Assembly (NCBI GenBank): GCA_014218215.1
Contig: CP043652.1
Location: 186,001-250,000 of the forward strand
Reading direction: 5' to 3'
From: Geodermatophilaceae bacterium NBWT11
Lineage (GTDB): Bacteria; Actinomycetota; Actinomycetes; Mycobacteriales; Geodermatophilaceae
Length of the DNA: 64,000 nucleotides
In this document: piece by piece, positions 24,080-32,533 of the stretch
Layout: every line of letters starts with the position of its first letter
How positions within the stretch are numbered: the first letter of the stretch is position 1
The notes under the pieces: model-generated
Told to the model about the DNA's origin: nothing
Databases searched by the model: none
The model's input: only the letters and a program-made list of their open reading frames with translations
Translations under genes and position numbers: made by a program

Positions 24080-24523
24080 TCAGGAGAGCGCGGCGGCGTT
24101 GACGACGCCGATGGCGAACAGGCTGGCCGCGACCGCCCAGGCCGCGCCGCTCATCCGCTCCTCGTCGACGATGGCCCGCAGGTGTCCGGGCACGAACGCG
24201 TCGAGCACCCGCAGCGCGACGGCCTGCAGCACCACCCCGAGGACGCCGTACACCGCGGAGTCGACCAGGCCCTGGAGCAGCTCGTCGGAGCTCGTCATGA
24301 TCGAGGTGGTCACGATGACGGCCAGCGCCAGGTGGTTGGCCCCCAGCAGGATCGCCGCGTTGGGCTTGCGGTCGGTGTAGACCTGCTTGCGCAGGTTGCC
24401 CGGCGTCAGCAGGTCCAGGGCCAGGAAGCCCAGGCCGAGGACGGCGATGCCGACGACGAAGTAGAGCAGCGTGGCGACGACGCCGTCGCCGAGCTCGCTG
24501 CCGTCCAGGGATCCGAAGGTCAC
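24080..24523 (-). CDS. DUF350 family membrane protein
   Basis: 147 residues with four predicted helices in two repeated pairs (about 16-38, 53-77, 88-108, 125-145), the usual DUF350 layout with LGANHLALAVIVTTSI between. Function is unknown. It lies 34 bases after the DUF4247 gene and 7 before the speE-like gene, inside the reverse-strand operon. In other bacteria DUF350 proteins occur with polyamine-synthase-like and envelope-stress genes, which fits this context. Confidence 0.88.
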   Translation of the reverse strand: MTFGSLDGSELGDGVVATLLYFVVGIAVLGLGFLALDLLTPGNLRKQVYTDRKPNAAILLGANHLALAVIVTTSIMTSSDELLQGLVDSAVYGVLGVVLQAVALRVLDAFVPGHLRAIVDEERMSGAAWAVAASLFAIGVVNAAALS

Positions 24524-24557
24524 GGGGCGCTCCTGCTGTCGGGGGTGCGGTGGGTGG

Positions 24558-24965
24558 TCACTTGCCGTCTCCGGGGCCGCCGTCGCCGCCGCCGGAGGCC
24601 GGCGACCCCGGCCGGAAGCCCGAGCCCAGGAACGCGTAGTAGCCGCTGCTGTACCGGCCGTCGACGTCCTCGACCCGGACGGTGCTGCCGTCCGTGGCGG
24701 TGGAGACGATGACGATGTCGTCGTCGTAGCGCAGGTACTCCGCGCCGCCGTCGCTCTGTCGCGCCGCCGGTGGGGCCGCCTCGGCGATGTCGGCGGTGGT
24801 GGTGCCCACCGGGTCCGGGGAGGAGAAGCTCTCGCCGTCGGAGTCGCTGCCGGTGGACGTGTAGGTGTCCCGGATGAAGCTCTCCGGGCTGCCGCCGGAC
24901 CCGCAGCCGGCCAGCACCAGGGCCGCGGTCAGGAGGGCTGCCGGGAGGACGCGTCGGGTGCTCAT
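24558..24965 (-). CDS. DUF4247 family lipoprotein
   Basis: 135 residues. Signal peptide with lipobox LVLAGC (Cys21), so an exported lipid-anchored protein. The mature part has the DUF4247 pattern ESFIRDTY followed by YLRYDDDIVIVS and VEDVDGRYSSGYYAFLGSGF, and ends in a Gly/Ser/Pro tail. Function is unknown. The ATG overlaps the DUF2617 stop (ATGA), showing tight coupling in the operon. Confidence 0.87.
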   Translation of the reverse strand: MSTRRVLPAALLTAALVLAGCGSGGSPESFIRDTYTSTGSDSDGESFSSPDPVGTTTADIAEAAPPAARQSDGGAEYLRYDDDIVIVSTATDGSTVRVEDVDGRYSSGYYAFLGSGFRPGSPASGGGDGGPGDGK

Positions 24966-25471
24966 GCCGGGCTCCAGTCGCTGTGGGTGGTGACGACGTC
25001 GCTGGTCCCGGCGCCGGGGTACAGGTGCCAGGTCCGCCAGGTCCAGCCGGTCGCCGTCGCGGCACCGGTGAGGGCGGTGAGCGCGGCCGCGTGGCCGGGG
25101 AAGGCCGCGACCAGCCAGTCGGACCGGCCGGCCGCCCGGGTGCGGAGATCGGCCACCCGGTCGGCCAGCTCGGCGGTGGGCACCTGCTCCACGGTCGACG
25201 TGAAGCGGTACCCGCGGCGGTCGGCGCGGCCGGGCAGCGGGTCGCCGCCGTCGGCCACCGCGTCGCAGGAGACCTGCTCGGTGCGGGTGGCGCCGTCCCG
25301 GCGGGCGGTGACCACGTGCGAGGCGCCCAGCACGGTGAGCACCAGCTCCCCGCCCCGGCCGTCGGACAGCGTGGTCGACGCGAGCCCGGGCGGTGCCGGG
25401 GCGTCCAGCAGCAGCCCGAGCGCCGAAGCGGCGACGTCGCGGGTGGGGACGGCGAGGTCCAGCGCCGTCAC
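24962..25471 (-). CDS. DUF2617 family protein
   Basis: 169 residues, cytosolic, with no signal or membrane helix. The DUF2617 fold is recognised from LDLAVPTRDVAASALGLLL, the central VLGASHVVTARRDG and a C-terminal WTWRTWHLYPG. The GTG at 25471 overlaps the DUF4178 stop (GTGA) and gives the family N-terminus; the frame is open further upstream but that part reads as shadow. Function is unknown. It is second in the operon, and its stop overlaps the DUF4247 start. Confidence 0.85.
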   Translation of the reverse strand: MTALDLAVPTRDVAASALGLLLDAPAPPGLASTTLSDGRGGELVLTVLGASHVVTARRDGATRTEQVSCDAVADGGDPLPGRADRRGYRFTSTVEQVPTAELADRVADLRTRAAGRSDWLVAAFPGHAAALTALTGAATATGWTWRTWHLYPGAGTSDVVTTHSDWSPA

Positions 25472-26064
25472 GAGCCGGGCTGGGCGTGGTAGACGGTCAA
25501 CTCGGCAGGCGTGACCCGGCGGCCGGTGGAGACCTCCCACGACTGGGTCGGCGCCCAGCGCTCGAAGGCGAGCAGACCGGTCTTGTCGCGGGTGGCGTAG
25601 TCGGCGTAGTCGACCGTGCCGGTGGGCGGCGTCCCGGTGGTGCCCTCCGAGCGGAAGGCGGCCTGGCCGCGCTCGACCTGCCGGTGCACGACGTCGTTGA
25701 CGACCACGTCGCCCCCGGGCACCAGGTCGGTGCCCTCCACGCGCTGCCACAGGGTGAGCTCGAGGTCGCCCTCGTCGTCCTCCACGGTGAGCCAGCGGCG
25801 ACCGGTGGAGCCGTCGAGCAGGTGCTCGTACCAGCTCACGCCGCCCTCGGTCATGGTGATCGTGCCGCGCACGACGTGGTCGATCCCGGCGTAGGTGATC
25901 ACGTCGGCCACGCCGATCTTCATCGGGTCCCAGGTGTCGGGCTGGTCGGCCAGCGGGTCGACCCGGCCGGGCGCGGGACGACGGGTCCGCCGGCTGCGCA
26001 GCACCAGCACCGCGATGACGGCCACCGCCGCGATCAGCAGCACGACGAGCAGGAACTCGGTCAC
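25468..26064 (-). CDS. DUF4178 family membrane-anchored protein
   Basis: 198 residues. One N-terminal helix (about residues 3-22) anchors a cytosolic DUF4178 domain with the typical start WDPMKIGVADVITYAG, then GTITMTEGGVSWYEHLL and WLTVEDDEGDLELTLW. Function is unknown. It is the first gene of the operon DUF4178-DUF2617-DUF4247-DUF350-speE-K+ channel; the 93 bases upstream to the SDR gene would hold any promoter. Confidence 0.87.
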   Translation of the reverse strand: MTEFLLVVLLIAAVAVIAVLVLRSRRTRRPAPGRVDPLADQPDTWDPMKIGVADVITYAGIDHVVRGTITMTEGGVSWYEHLLDGSTGRRWLTVEDDEGDLELTLWQRVEGTDLVPGGDVVVNDVVHRQVERGQAAFRSEGTTGTPPTGTVDYADYATRDKTGLLAFERWAPTQSWEVSTGRRVTPAELTVYHAQPGS

Positions 26065-26157
26065 CGGGAGGTCCTCCAGCAGGTCGACGACGGGCCGACC
26101 GAGACCGTAGCGAACCCCAACAGCGGGCTCACAGCGGGTGCCCAGCCCGTCACCGGG

Positions 26158-26904
26158 TCAGAACTGCACCCCGCGGGTCAGGGCCCCGTCGACGACCAGG
26201 TTGGTCCCGGTGGTGAAGCTGGACACCGGGCTGGCCAGGAAGACCACGGCGGCGGCCATCTCCTGCGGGGTGCCCATCCGGCCGGTCGGGTTCAGTGCCA
26301 GGGAGCTGGCGTACAGGTCGGGCTGGCCCTCCTGGATCTGCTCCCACACGCCGCCCGGGAACCAGGTGTTGCCCGGCGAGACGGTGTTCGCCCGGATGCC
26401 CTCGCCGGCCAGCTGGAAGGCCAGGCCCTGTACGTAGTGCACGATCGCGGCCTTCATCACCCCGTAGGGCCCGGCCGTGAAGTCCACCTCGCGCCCGGAG
26501 ACGCTGGAGATCGCCACCAGCGCCGCGGACGAGGAGGCCCGCAGGTGCGGCAGCGCCGCCGTGGCCAGCCGGACCGTGCCCATCAGGTCGGTCTGGAACG
26601 AGGCCTGCCAGTTCTCCTCGGTGTCGGGGATGGCCAGCGCGCTCACGTTGGCCACCACCACGTCGATGCCGCCCAGCCGGCCCGCGGCGGCCTCGACCCA
26701 GGCGGTGAGCGCCGGGCCGTCGGCGACGTCCAGCGGGGTGCCGGTGGCGCCCAGCTCGGCCGCGGTGGCCGCGACGACGGCGGCGTCCCGGGCGCAGAAC
26801 TCCACCCGGGCCCCCTCGGCCAGGAAGGCCTCGACGACGGCGCGGCCGATGCCGCGGGTGCCGCCGGTGACGAGCACGCGGGAGCCGGTGAGCTGCAGGT
26901 CCAC
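26158..26904 (-). CDS. SDR family oxidoreductase
   Basis: 248 residues. Classical short-chain dehydrogenase: cofactor motif TGGTRGIG at 14-21, the catalytic Ser in ISSVSG, and YGVMK as the YxxxK pair. LAGEGIRANTVSPGNT and a C-terminal TTGTNLVVDGALTRG are typical of the FabG-like group. The substrate is unknown. It follows the formamidase gene by 22 bases on the same strand and may be co-transcribed with it. Confidence 0.92.
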   Translation of the reverse strand: MDLQLTGSRVLVTGGTRGIGRAVVEAFLAEGARVEFCARDAAVVAATAAELGATGTPLDVADGPALTAWVEAAAGRLGGIDVVVANVSALAIPDTEENWQASFQTDLMGTVRLATAALPHLRASSSAALVAISSVSGREVDFTAGPYGVMKAAIVHYVQGLAFQLAGEGIRANTVSPGNTWFPGGVWEQIQEGQPDLYASSLALNPTGRMGTPQEMAAAVVFLASPVSSFTTGTNLVVDGALTRGVQF

Positions 26905-26926
26905 GGTGGTTCCTCTCGGGGTGGGG

Positions 26927-27937
26927 TCAGAGCCGGACCGCGCGGGCGCGCAGGTCGGCGTGCAGTCCGTCGTAGGCGCGGGCGGGCGGCAGCAGCGCCT
27001 TGGCCGCCTTGACCACCGAGGAGTAGTTGGCGTCCACGACGTTGGCGATCGGCGCCTCGGAGATCTGGGAGAGCAGCTGGTAGGCGTCCATCACGTCCAG
27101 GCCGAACAGCTCGACGAACCAGTGCACGAGCTGGCTCTGCCCGATCCGCCAGGCGTCCTCCAGCGGGCGGGAGGAGCCGATGGTCATCCAGTGCGTGTCG
27201 TCCTCGACCCGGGGCCAGGCGGGTCCGCCGGCCGAGGCCGCGCCCTTGACCAGCTCGACGATCACCGTGGTGGTCATCGCCCCCTCGACGGCGGTGCCGC
27301 AGGCCTCGCCCTCGCCCTGGCGGTAGTGCCCGTCCCCCAGGCTGAACAGCGCACCCGGCACGTTGACCCGCAGGTAGCAGGTGGCCCCGGCGCGCATCTG
27401 GGGCGTGTCGGTGTTGCCGCCGAAGGCGTCGGGCACCAGGGAGCTGCGCACCTCGCCCCCGGCCGGGGCCACCCCGACGGTGCCGAGCATCGTGTTCACC
27501 GGCAGCTCCACCCGGAAGTCGCCGCGCTTGGCCACGAAGCCCACCGTCCCGGCCGCCCGGTCCAGCTCGTACACCCAGGTCAGGTCGGGCAGCGGCGCCT
27601 GCAGCATGGCGGTGCGCTCGGTGGAGGTGAGCCCGCCGAAGAACGGCATGACGGCGCTGACGCCGAAGTCCCGGGCCGGCTCCATGGACACGAAGTGCAG
27701 CGCCAGGGTGTCCCCCGGCTCGGCGCCCTCGACCCAGAACGGACCGGTCTGCGGGTTGACCGCGGACAGGTCGACCTTCTCGCTGGAGACGTCGGTGCCG
27801 GCCCGCAGGGCGCCGGAGAACGCGTCGTCGGACCACAGCCGCAGCACCGTGCCCGGGGCGACCCGGGCCAACGGGGCGACCCCGCCGAAGGTGAAGGCGT
27901 ACTGCTCGAACGACGGGGTGATCTCGACGACGTCCAT
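26927..27937 (-). CDS. Acetamidase/formamidase family protein
   Basis: 336 residues. FmdA/AmdA-type amidase that releases ammonia from formamide or short amides; cytosolic. Recognised from GDTLALHFVSMEPARDFG, the FFGGLTSTERTAML region, VNTMLGTVGVAP, and SLGDGHYRQGEGEACGTAVE. The ATG at 27937 gives MDVVEITPSFEQYAF and has TACGGT 6 bases upstream on the reverse strand; the frame is open to 28093 but that would overlap the S9 peptidase gene. It lies between the S9 peptidase (44 bases) and SDR genes. Confidence 0.9.
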   Translation of the reverse strand: MDVVEITPSFEQYAFTFGGVAPLARVAPGTVLRLWSDDAFSGALRAGTDVSSEKVDLSAVNPQTGPFWVEGAEPGDTLALHFVSMEPARDFGVSAVMPFFGGLTSTERTAMLQAPLPDLTWVYELDRAAGTVGFVAKRGDFRVELPVNTMLGTVGVAPAGGEVRSSLVPDAFGGNTDTPQMRAGATCYLRVNVPGALFSLGDGHYRQGEGEACGTAVEGAMTTTVIVELVKGAASAGGPAWPRVEDDTHWMTIGSSRPLEDAWRIGQSQLVHWFVELFGLDVMDAYQLLSQISEAPIANVVDANYSSVVKAAKALLPPARAYDGLHADLRARAVRL

Positions 27938-27943
27938 GCCGGC

Positions 27944-27949
27944 ACCGTA
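27944..27949 (-). promoter_or_regulatory. Start-proximal -10 element of the formamidase gene
   Basis: TACGGT on the reverse strand ends 6 bases before the ATG at 27937, consistent with a leaderless transcript and supporting that start. Confidence 0.4.
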
Positions 27950-27981
27950 GGGCCGGGGTGTGACACCCGCGTTGCGGTGCC

Positions 27982-30021
27982 TCAGCGCACCCGGGTGGCC
28001 TCGACGGCCAGCGGCTCCCCCGGGTCCCGGGTGCTCCCTGCCGGCAGGGCCGCCGCCGAGGTGTTCTGCGACGTCGGCAGCCAGCGGCCCCACCAGCGCA
28101 GCACGTGCTCCAGGCGGGCCCGGCGGTGCGAGGGCCGCCCGCTGCGGGACAGCTCGTGCCCCTCACCGGGGAACAGCAGCAGCTCGGTGGGCACCCCGCG
28201 GCGCTTGAGCTCCACGAAGAGCCGGGTGCCCTGCTCGAGCGGGCAGCGCCAGTCCTCCTCGGAGTGCACGACCATCGTCGGGGTGGTGATCCGGTGGGCC
28301 CCGGCCATCGGGGACTGCGCCGCGATCCGCTCGGGGTCGGTGCCCACGTACTGGTCGGCGAAGAAGAACCCGATGTCCGACGAGCCGACGAAGCTCACTG
28401 GGTCGTTGAACGCCCGTTCGCTGATCGCGGCGGCGAAACGCTGGGTGCGCCCGATGAGCAGCGTGGTCATGAACCCGCCGTAGGAGCCGCCCATGACCCC
28501 CACCCGGCCGTCGTCCAGGTCGGGCTCCTGCAGCGCCTCGTCGAGGAAGGCGACCACGTCGTCGGCGTCCAGCTCCCCCATCCGCTCCTTGACCGCCCGG
28601 CCGTGCTCCTGGCCGTAGCCGGAGGAGCCGCGGGGGTTGCACTGCAGCACCGCGTAGCCGGCCTCGACGTAGGCCTGCGTCTCGTCGAACAGCGTCCAGC
28701 CGTACTGGCTGAACGGCCCGCCGTGCACGGTGAGCAGCACCGGGTGGGGGCCCGGCCCGGCCGGGGTGGTGATCCAGCCGTGCACCGGGTAGCCGTCGGG
28801 CGCGGTCGCGGTCTTCTCCCGCATCCGGTGCAGCCGCCCGGTGGCCTGCAGCTGCGCACCGAACCCGGTGAGCAGCCGGCGGCGGCCGGGGGTGATGGCC
28901 AGCAGCTCCCCCGCCGAGCGGTCGTGCCCCACGGTGGCGACGACGACGCGACCGCCCACCGCCACCCCGGACACCGTGAAGGGCCCGTCGACCAGCGGCT
29001 CGGGGTCACCGCCGGCCAGCGGCACCCGCAGCAGCTCGACCGCACCCTGCTTCTGGACGGCGACGAAGGCGGCCCCGTCGGCGACCACCACGCGGCCGAA
29101 GTCGTGGCCGAGGTCGTGCCACTCGGGGTCGAGCAGCGGCTCGGGGAACCCGCCGGCGGCGCTGACCTTGCACAGCGTGGTGTTCCGGCCGACGAAGTCC
29201 AGGCCGTCGGGGCCGAGGTCGGGCTGGGCGGCCAGGTAGAGCGTGCGGCCCTCGAGGTCGCCCGGGTCGTAGGTGGGCGCGGAGACCGACGACCGGCTCT
29301 CGGTGACCCGGCGCAGGTGGCTGCCGTCGGGGCGGACCGCGTAGACGTCGGTGACCAGGTCCCGGTCGGCGCGGGCGTGCCGGGCGGAGACGAAGACCAG
29401 CTCGGTGCCCGCCGGGTGCCAGGCCACGTCGCTGTCGTCGTGGTCGCCCGAGGTCACCTGCACCGGGGGGGCCGGCTCGACCGCGTCGTCGTCACCGTCT
29501 TGCGGCAGGTCGAGGACGAAGACGTGCTGGCGGCGGTCGGTGGTGAAACCCAGGTCGTCGGCCCGGTACTTCAACGTGGTGATCAGCCGGGGCGGCTCGG
29601 CCGCGGCGTCGACGCCGTCGGCGGTGCCGTAGCGACCCGCGGCGGGCACCCGGCAGGTGTAGGCGATGTGCCGGGAGTCCGGGGACCAGACCGGCGCGCC
29701 GGCACCGAGCGGGTGGTCGGTGAGCCGACGGGCCTCGCCGCCGCCGGTGGGCAGCACGTGCAGCTGGGGTCGGCCGCCGCTCTCGGCACCGAGGAAGGCC
29801 AGCCACCGGCCGTCCGGGGAGAACCGGGGCGCGGAGTCGCGGTGGCCGTGGGTCAGCGGGCGGGCCGGCGTGCCGCCGTCGGTGGCGACGGCCCACAGCT
29901 GACTGCGGTACTCGTCGGCGTCGAGGTCCAGCCGGGTGACGGCGACGACGGCGGTGGCACCGTCCGGGGACACGGTGGCCGTGCCGGGGGTGCGGAGCAG
30001 GGCGAGGTCGGACGGCCGCAT
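27982..30021 (-). CDS. S9 family peptidase (acylaminoacyl/dipeptidyl peptidase type)
   Basis: 679 residues. Prolyl-oligopeptidase-family serine peptidase. The N-terminal two thirds is a WD40/PD40-like beta-propeller with repeats such as RFSPDGRWLAF and VWSPDSRHIAY; the C-terminal alpha/beta hydrolase domain has VHGGPFSQYG, nucleophile elbow GGSYGGF with Ser513, Asp in HSEEDWRCP, and His in PGEGHELS. There is no signal peptide, so it is probably cytosolic and degrades short peptides. The start is ATG with TAGCGT 7 bases upstream. It is divergent from the amidohydrolase gene. Confidence 0.94.
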   Translation of the reverse strand: MRPSDLALLRTPGTATVSPDGATAVVAVTRLDLDADEYRSQLWAVATDGGTPARPLTHGHRDSAPRFSPDGRWLAFLGAESGGRPQLHVLPTGGGEARRLTDHPLGAGAPVWSPDSRHIAYTCRVPAAGRYGTADGVDAAAEPPRLITTLKYRADDLGFTTDRRQHVFVLDLPQDGDDDAVEPAPPVQVTSGDHDDSDVAWHPAGTELVFVSARHARADRDLVTDVYAVRPDGSHLRRVTESRSSVSAPTYDPGDLEGRTLYLAAQPDLGPDGLDFVGRNTTLCKVSAAGGFPEPLLDPEWHDLGHDFGRVVVADGAAFVAVQKQGAVELLRVPLAGGDPEPLVDGPFTVSGVAVGGRVVVATVGHDRSAGELLAITPGRRRLLTGFGAQLQATGRLHRMREKTATAPDGYPVHGWITTPAGPGPHPVLLTVHGGPFSQYGWTLFDETQAYVEAGYAVLQCNPRGSSGYGQEHGRAVKERMGELDADDVVAFLDEALQEPDLDDGRVGVMGGSYGGFMTTLLIGRTQRFAAAISERAFNDPVSFVGSSDIGFFFADQYVGTDPERIAAQSPMAGAHRITTPTMVVHSEEDWRCPLEQGTRLFVELKRRGVPTELLLFPGEGHELSRSGRPSHRRARLEHVLRWWGRWLPTSQNTSAAALPAGSTRDPGEPLAVEATRVR

Positions 30022-30028
30022 GGCGCAG

Positions 30029-30034
30029 ACGCTA
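30029..30034 (-). promoter_or_regulatory. Start-proximal -10 element of the S9 peptidase gene
   Basis: TAGCGT on the reverse strand lies 7 bases before the ATG at 30021. It forms one half of a 61-base divergent promoter region. Confidence 0.45.
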
Positions 30035-30070
30035 ACCCAGCAGGCAGGTGCTTAGCAGGGGTCAGGGTCC

Positions 30071-30076
30071 TATGGT
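30071..30076 (+). promoter_or_regulatory. Start-proximal -10 element of the amidohydrolase gene
   Basis: TATGGT ends 6 bases before the ATG at 30083; no ribosome-binding site lies between. A leaderless transcript is likely. Confidence 0.45.
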
Positions 30077-30082
30077 CACCCC

Positions 30083-31315
30083 ATGACGCGACGGGTGTTC
30101 ACCGGTGGACTGGTCCTCGACGGCACGGGCTCCCCCGCCGCCCCCGCGGACGTCGCGGTGCAGGACGGCCGGGTGGTGGAGGTCGGCACCGGCCTGGACG
30201 GCGACGAGACCGTGGACTGCACCGGCGCGACCGTGCTGCCGGGCCTGTTCGACTGCCACGTGCACGTGCTGATGAGCGGTGTGGACACCCTGCGCCAGCT
30301 GCAGACCCCCTACAGCCAGGTGTACTTCGAGGCGGTCCGCAACCTGCGGCGCACCCTCGCGCTGGGCATCACCTCGGTGCGCGACGCCGCCGGGGCCGAC
30401 CTCGGGGTGGCCGAGGCCGTCCGCACCGGGCTGGTGCGCGGTCCGCGGATGCAGATCTCGCTGGCCATGATCAGCCAGACCGGCGGGCACGCCGACGACT
30501 GGCACGTCTGCGGCGCCGAGACGCCGCTGCTGCCGCCCACCCCCGGCCGGCCGGACGGCGTCTGCGACGGGCCCGAGGAGGTGCGCCGCACGGTGCGGCT
30601 GCTGGTCCGTGCCGGGGCCGACGTGCTCAAGGTGGCCACCAGCGGCGGTGTGCTGTCCCCGCGGGACGACCCGCGGCACGCGCACTTCCGCCCGGCCGAG
30701 CTCGCCGTGCTGGTCGAGGAGGCCACCGCCGCGGGACTGGCGGTGATGGCGCACGCCCAGGGCGCCGACGGGATCAAGAACGCCGTCCGGGCCGGGATCC
30801 GCTCGATCGAGCACGGCATCTTCCTCGACGACGAGGCCATCGAGCTCATGCTCGAGCACGGCACCTGGCTGGTGCCCACGCTGTCGGCACCCCGCGCGGT
30901 GCTGGCCGCCGTCGCCGCCGGGGCGGCGCTGCCGCAGGCCGTGATCGACAAGGCCGTCGCGGTGCAGGCCACCCACGACGAGTCGGTGGCGCGTGCCCAC
31001 GCCGCCGGGGTGCGCATCGCGATGGGCACCGACTCGGGGGTGGGTCAGCACGGGGACAACCTGGGCGAGCTGCAGCTCATGGCCGACCGCGGCATGACCA
31101 CCGAGGAGGTCTGGCACGCCACCACGCTGTCGGCGGCCCGGCTGATGCGGGTCGACGACGAGCTGGGCTCGCTCGAGCCGGGCAAGCGGGCCGACGTCGT
31201 CGTCCTGGACGGCGACGCCGCGGACCTCACCGGCCTGGCCGGCCGGGTGCGTGAGGTGTGGCAGGACGGCGAGCGGGTGGTGCACGGCGGCCGGGTCGCC
31301 GACCCGGCCGCCTGA
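30083..31315 (+). CDS. Metal-dependent amidohydrolase
   Basis: 410 residues. Amidohydrolase superfamily enzyme resembling the Xaa-Pro dipeptidase/imidazolonepropionase-like group. Metal ligands are visible: HVHV after LPGLFDC, a Lys in VLKVATSGGV, His in VMAHAQG, His in IEHGIFLDD and Asp in GTDSGVGQH. The C-terminal strand LGSLEPGKRADVVVLDGD closes the composite beta-sandwich. No signal peptide. Likely a cyclic amide or dipeptide hydrolase; together with the divergent S9 peptidase it could serve peptide turnover (inference). Confidence 0.92.
   Translation: MTRRVFTGGLVLDGTGSPAAPADVAVQDGRVVEVGTGLDGDETVDCTGATVLPGLFDCHVHVLMSGVDTLRQLQTPYSQVYFEAVRNLRRTLALGITSVRDAAGADLGVAEAVRTGLVRGPRMQISLAMISQTGGHADDWHVCGAETPLLPPTPGRPDGVCDGPEEVRRTVRLLVRAGADVLKVATSGGVLSPRDDPRHAHFRPAELAVLVEEATAAGLAVMAHAQGADGIKNAVRAGIRSIEHGIFLDDEAIELMLEHGTWLVPTLSAPRAVLAAVAAGAALPQAVIDKAVAVQATHDESVARAHAAGVRIAMGTDSGVGQHGDNLGELQLMADRGMTTEEVWHATTLSAARLMRVDDELGSLEPGKRADVVVLDGDAADLTGLAGRVREVWQDGERVVHGGRVADPAA
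31287..31311. terminator. Terminator candidate between the amidohydrolase gene and the downstream terC
   Basis: A perfect 11-bp stem with a 3-base loop (31287-31297 / 31301-31311) overlaps the last codons of the amidohydrolase gene. The convergent terC gene ends only 4 bases beyond the stop, so this hairpin may serve both. Confidence 0.45.
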
Positions 31316-31319
31316 GCCG

Positions 31320-32438
31320 TTACTGCTGGTCGCGCGCCCGGGCCGCCCGGGACTCGGCCTCGGCGCGGGCGCTGTCCTCGCCGGGCTCACCGGTGGGCTG
31401 GCCCTCGGGGTCGACCCCGGTGCCCTCGGCGGGGGGCAGCTGGCCGCGGGTCTTGAGCAGGGAGGCGACGGTGGCGATGACCAGCACGCCGAGGATGACC
31501 GCCAGCGACAGCCAGATCGGGATCTCCGGGACCGCCTCGATCGGCTCGCCGCCGTTGATGAACGGCAGCGTGTTCTCGTGCACCGCCTCGAGGACCAGCT
31601 TGACCCCGATGAAGGCCAGGATCACCGCGAGGCCGTAGGACAGGTAGACCAGCCGCTTGAGCAGCCCGCCGAGCAGGAAGTACAGCTGCCGCAGGCCCAT
31701 GAGGGCGAAGACGTTGGCGGTGAAGACGATGAACGCCTCGCGGGTCAACCCGAAGATGGCCGGGATGGAGTCCAGCGCGAAGAGCAGGTCCGTCGTCCCC
31801 AGCGCGAGGAAGACCACGATCATCGGGGTGAAGAGCTTCTTGCCGCCCTTCTCCACCCGGATCTTGTTGCCGTGGAAGTCCGCCGTCATCGGCAGGACCT
31901 TCTTCAGCCGCCGGATGAGGGCGTTCTCCTCGTAGTCCTCCTCCTCGCCGTGGTTCCGCACCAGGTTGATCGCGGTGTAGACCAGGAACGCGCCGAAGAT
32001 GTAGAAGACCCAGGTGAACCGCTCGATCACCGCGGCGCCGAGCAGGATGAAGATCCCGCGCAGCACCAGGGCGATGATGATCCCGACCATCAGGACCTCT
32101 TGCTGCAGCTTCCTGGGCACCTTGAAGCGGGCCATGATGATCACGAAGACGAAGAGGTTGTCCACCGACAGCGAGTACTCGGTGAGCCAGCCCGCGTAGA
32201 ACTGGGTCGCGAAGTCCCCGTTGGTGACCACCAGCAGCACCAGGCCGAACAGCAGGGCCAGGGCGATGTAGAACGTCACCCAGATGCTGGCCTCCCGCAC
32301 CGAGGGTTCGTGCGGACGACGGGCAACGAGGGCGAGGTCGGCCAGCAGCAGGACGGTGAGTCCCACGAACGTGCCGATCTCGAACCAGACCGGGAGCTCC
32401 ACGTCCGGGCACACTACGGCGCTCGTTGGCCGGTGCAC
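31320..32438 (-). CDS. TerC family integral membrane protein (downstream copy)
   Basis: 372 residues with about nine helices. TerC/Alx-type proteins are thought to export manganese or act in metal loading of exported proteins. Diagnostic are the intramembrane acidic motifs TEYSLSVDNLFVFV and TTDLLFALDSIPAIFG, and the polar loop RNHGEEEDYEENAL. A charged, low-complexity C-terminal tail of 50 residues follows the last helix. The GTG start at 32438 follows a GGGGGA site; a shorter GTG start 12 codons later is possible. It is 95 bases behind the upstream terC copy, past a terminator hairpin. Confidence 0.93.
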   Translation of the reverse strand: MHRPTSAVVCPDVELPVWFEIGTFVGLTVLLLADLALVARRPHEPSVREASIWVTFYIALALLFGLVLLVVTNGDFATQFYAGWLTEYSLSVDNLFVFVIIMARFKVPRKLQQEVLMVGIIIALVLRGIFILLGAAVIERFTWVFYIFGAFLVYTAINLVRNHGEEEDYEENALIRRLKKVLPMTADFHGNKIRVEKGGKKLFTPMIVVFLALGTTDLLFALDSIPAIFGLTREAFIVFTANVFALMGLRQLYFLLGGLLKRLVYLSYGLAVILAFIGVKLVLEAVHENTLPFINGGEPIEAVPEIPIWLSLAVILGVLVIATVASLLKTRGQLPPAEGTGVDPEGQPTGEPGEDSARAEAESRAARARDQQ

Positions 32439-32483
32439 CCGGTCCCCCCGTGACGTCTACGACCAGAAGTGCCCGGGACGCCG

Positions 32484-32516
32484 ACAGGCCCGCCGGACGA
32501 CGTCCGACGGGCCTGT
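32484..32516 (-). terminator. Hairpin terminator between the two terC genes
   Basis: 15-bp inverted repeat with one mismatch (32484-32498 / 32502-32516) and a 3-base loop, 17 bases after the stop of the upstream terC. It suggests the two terC genes are not simply one operon. Confidence 0.6.
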
Positions 32517-32533
32517 GCTGGGTGGTGCGGGGG

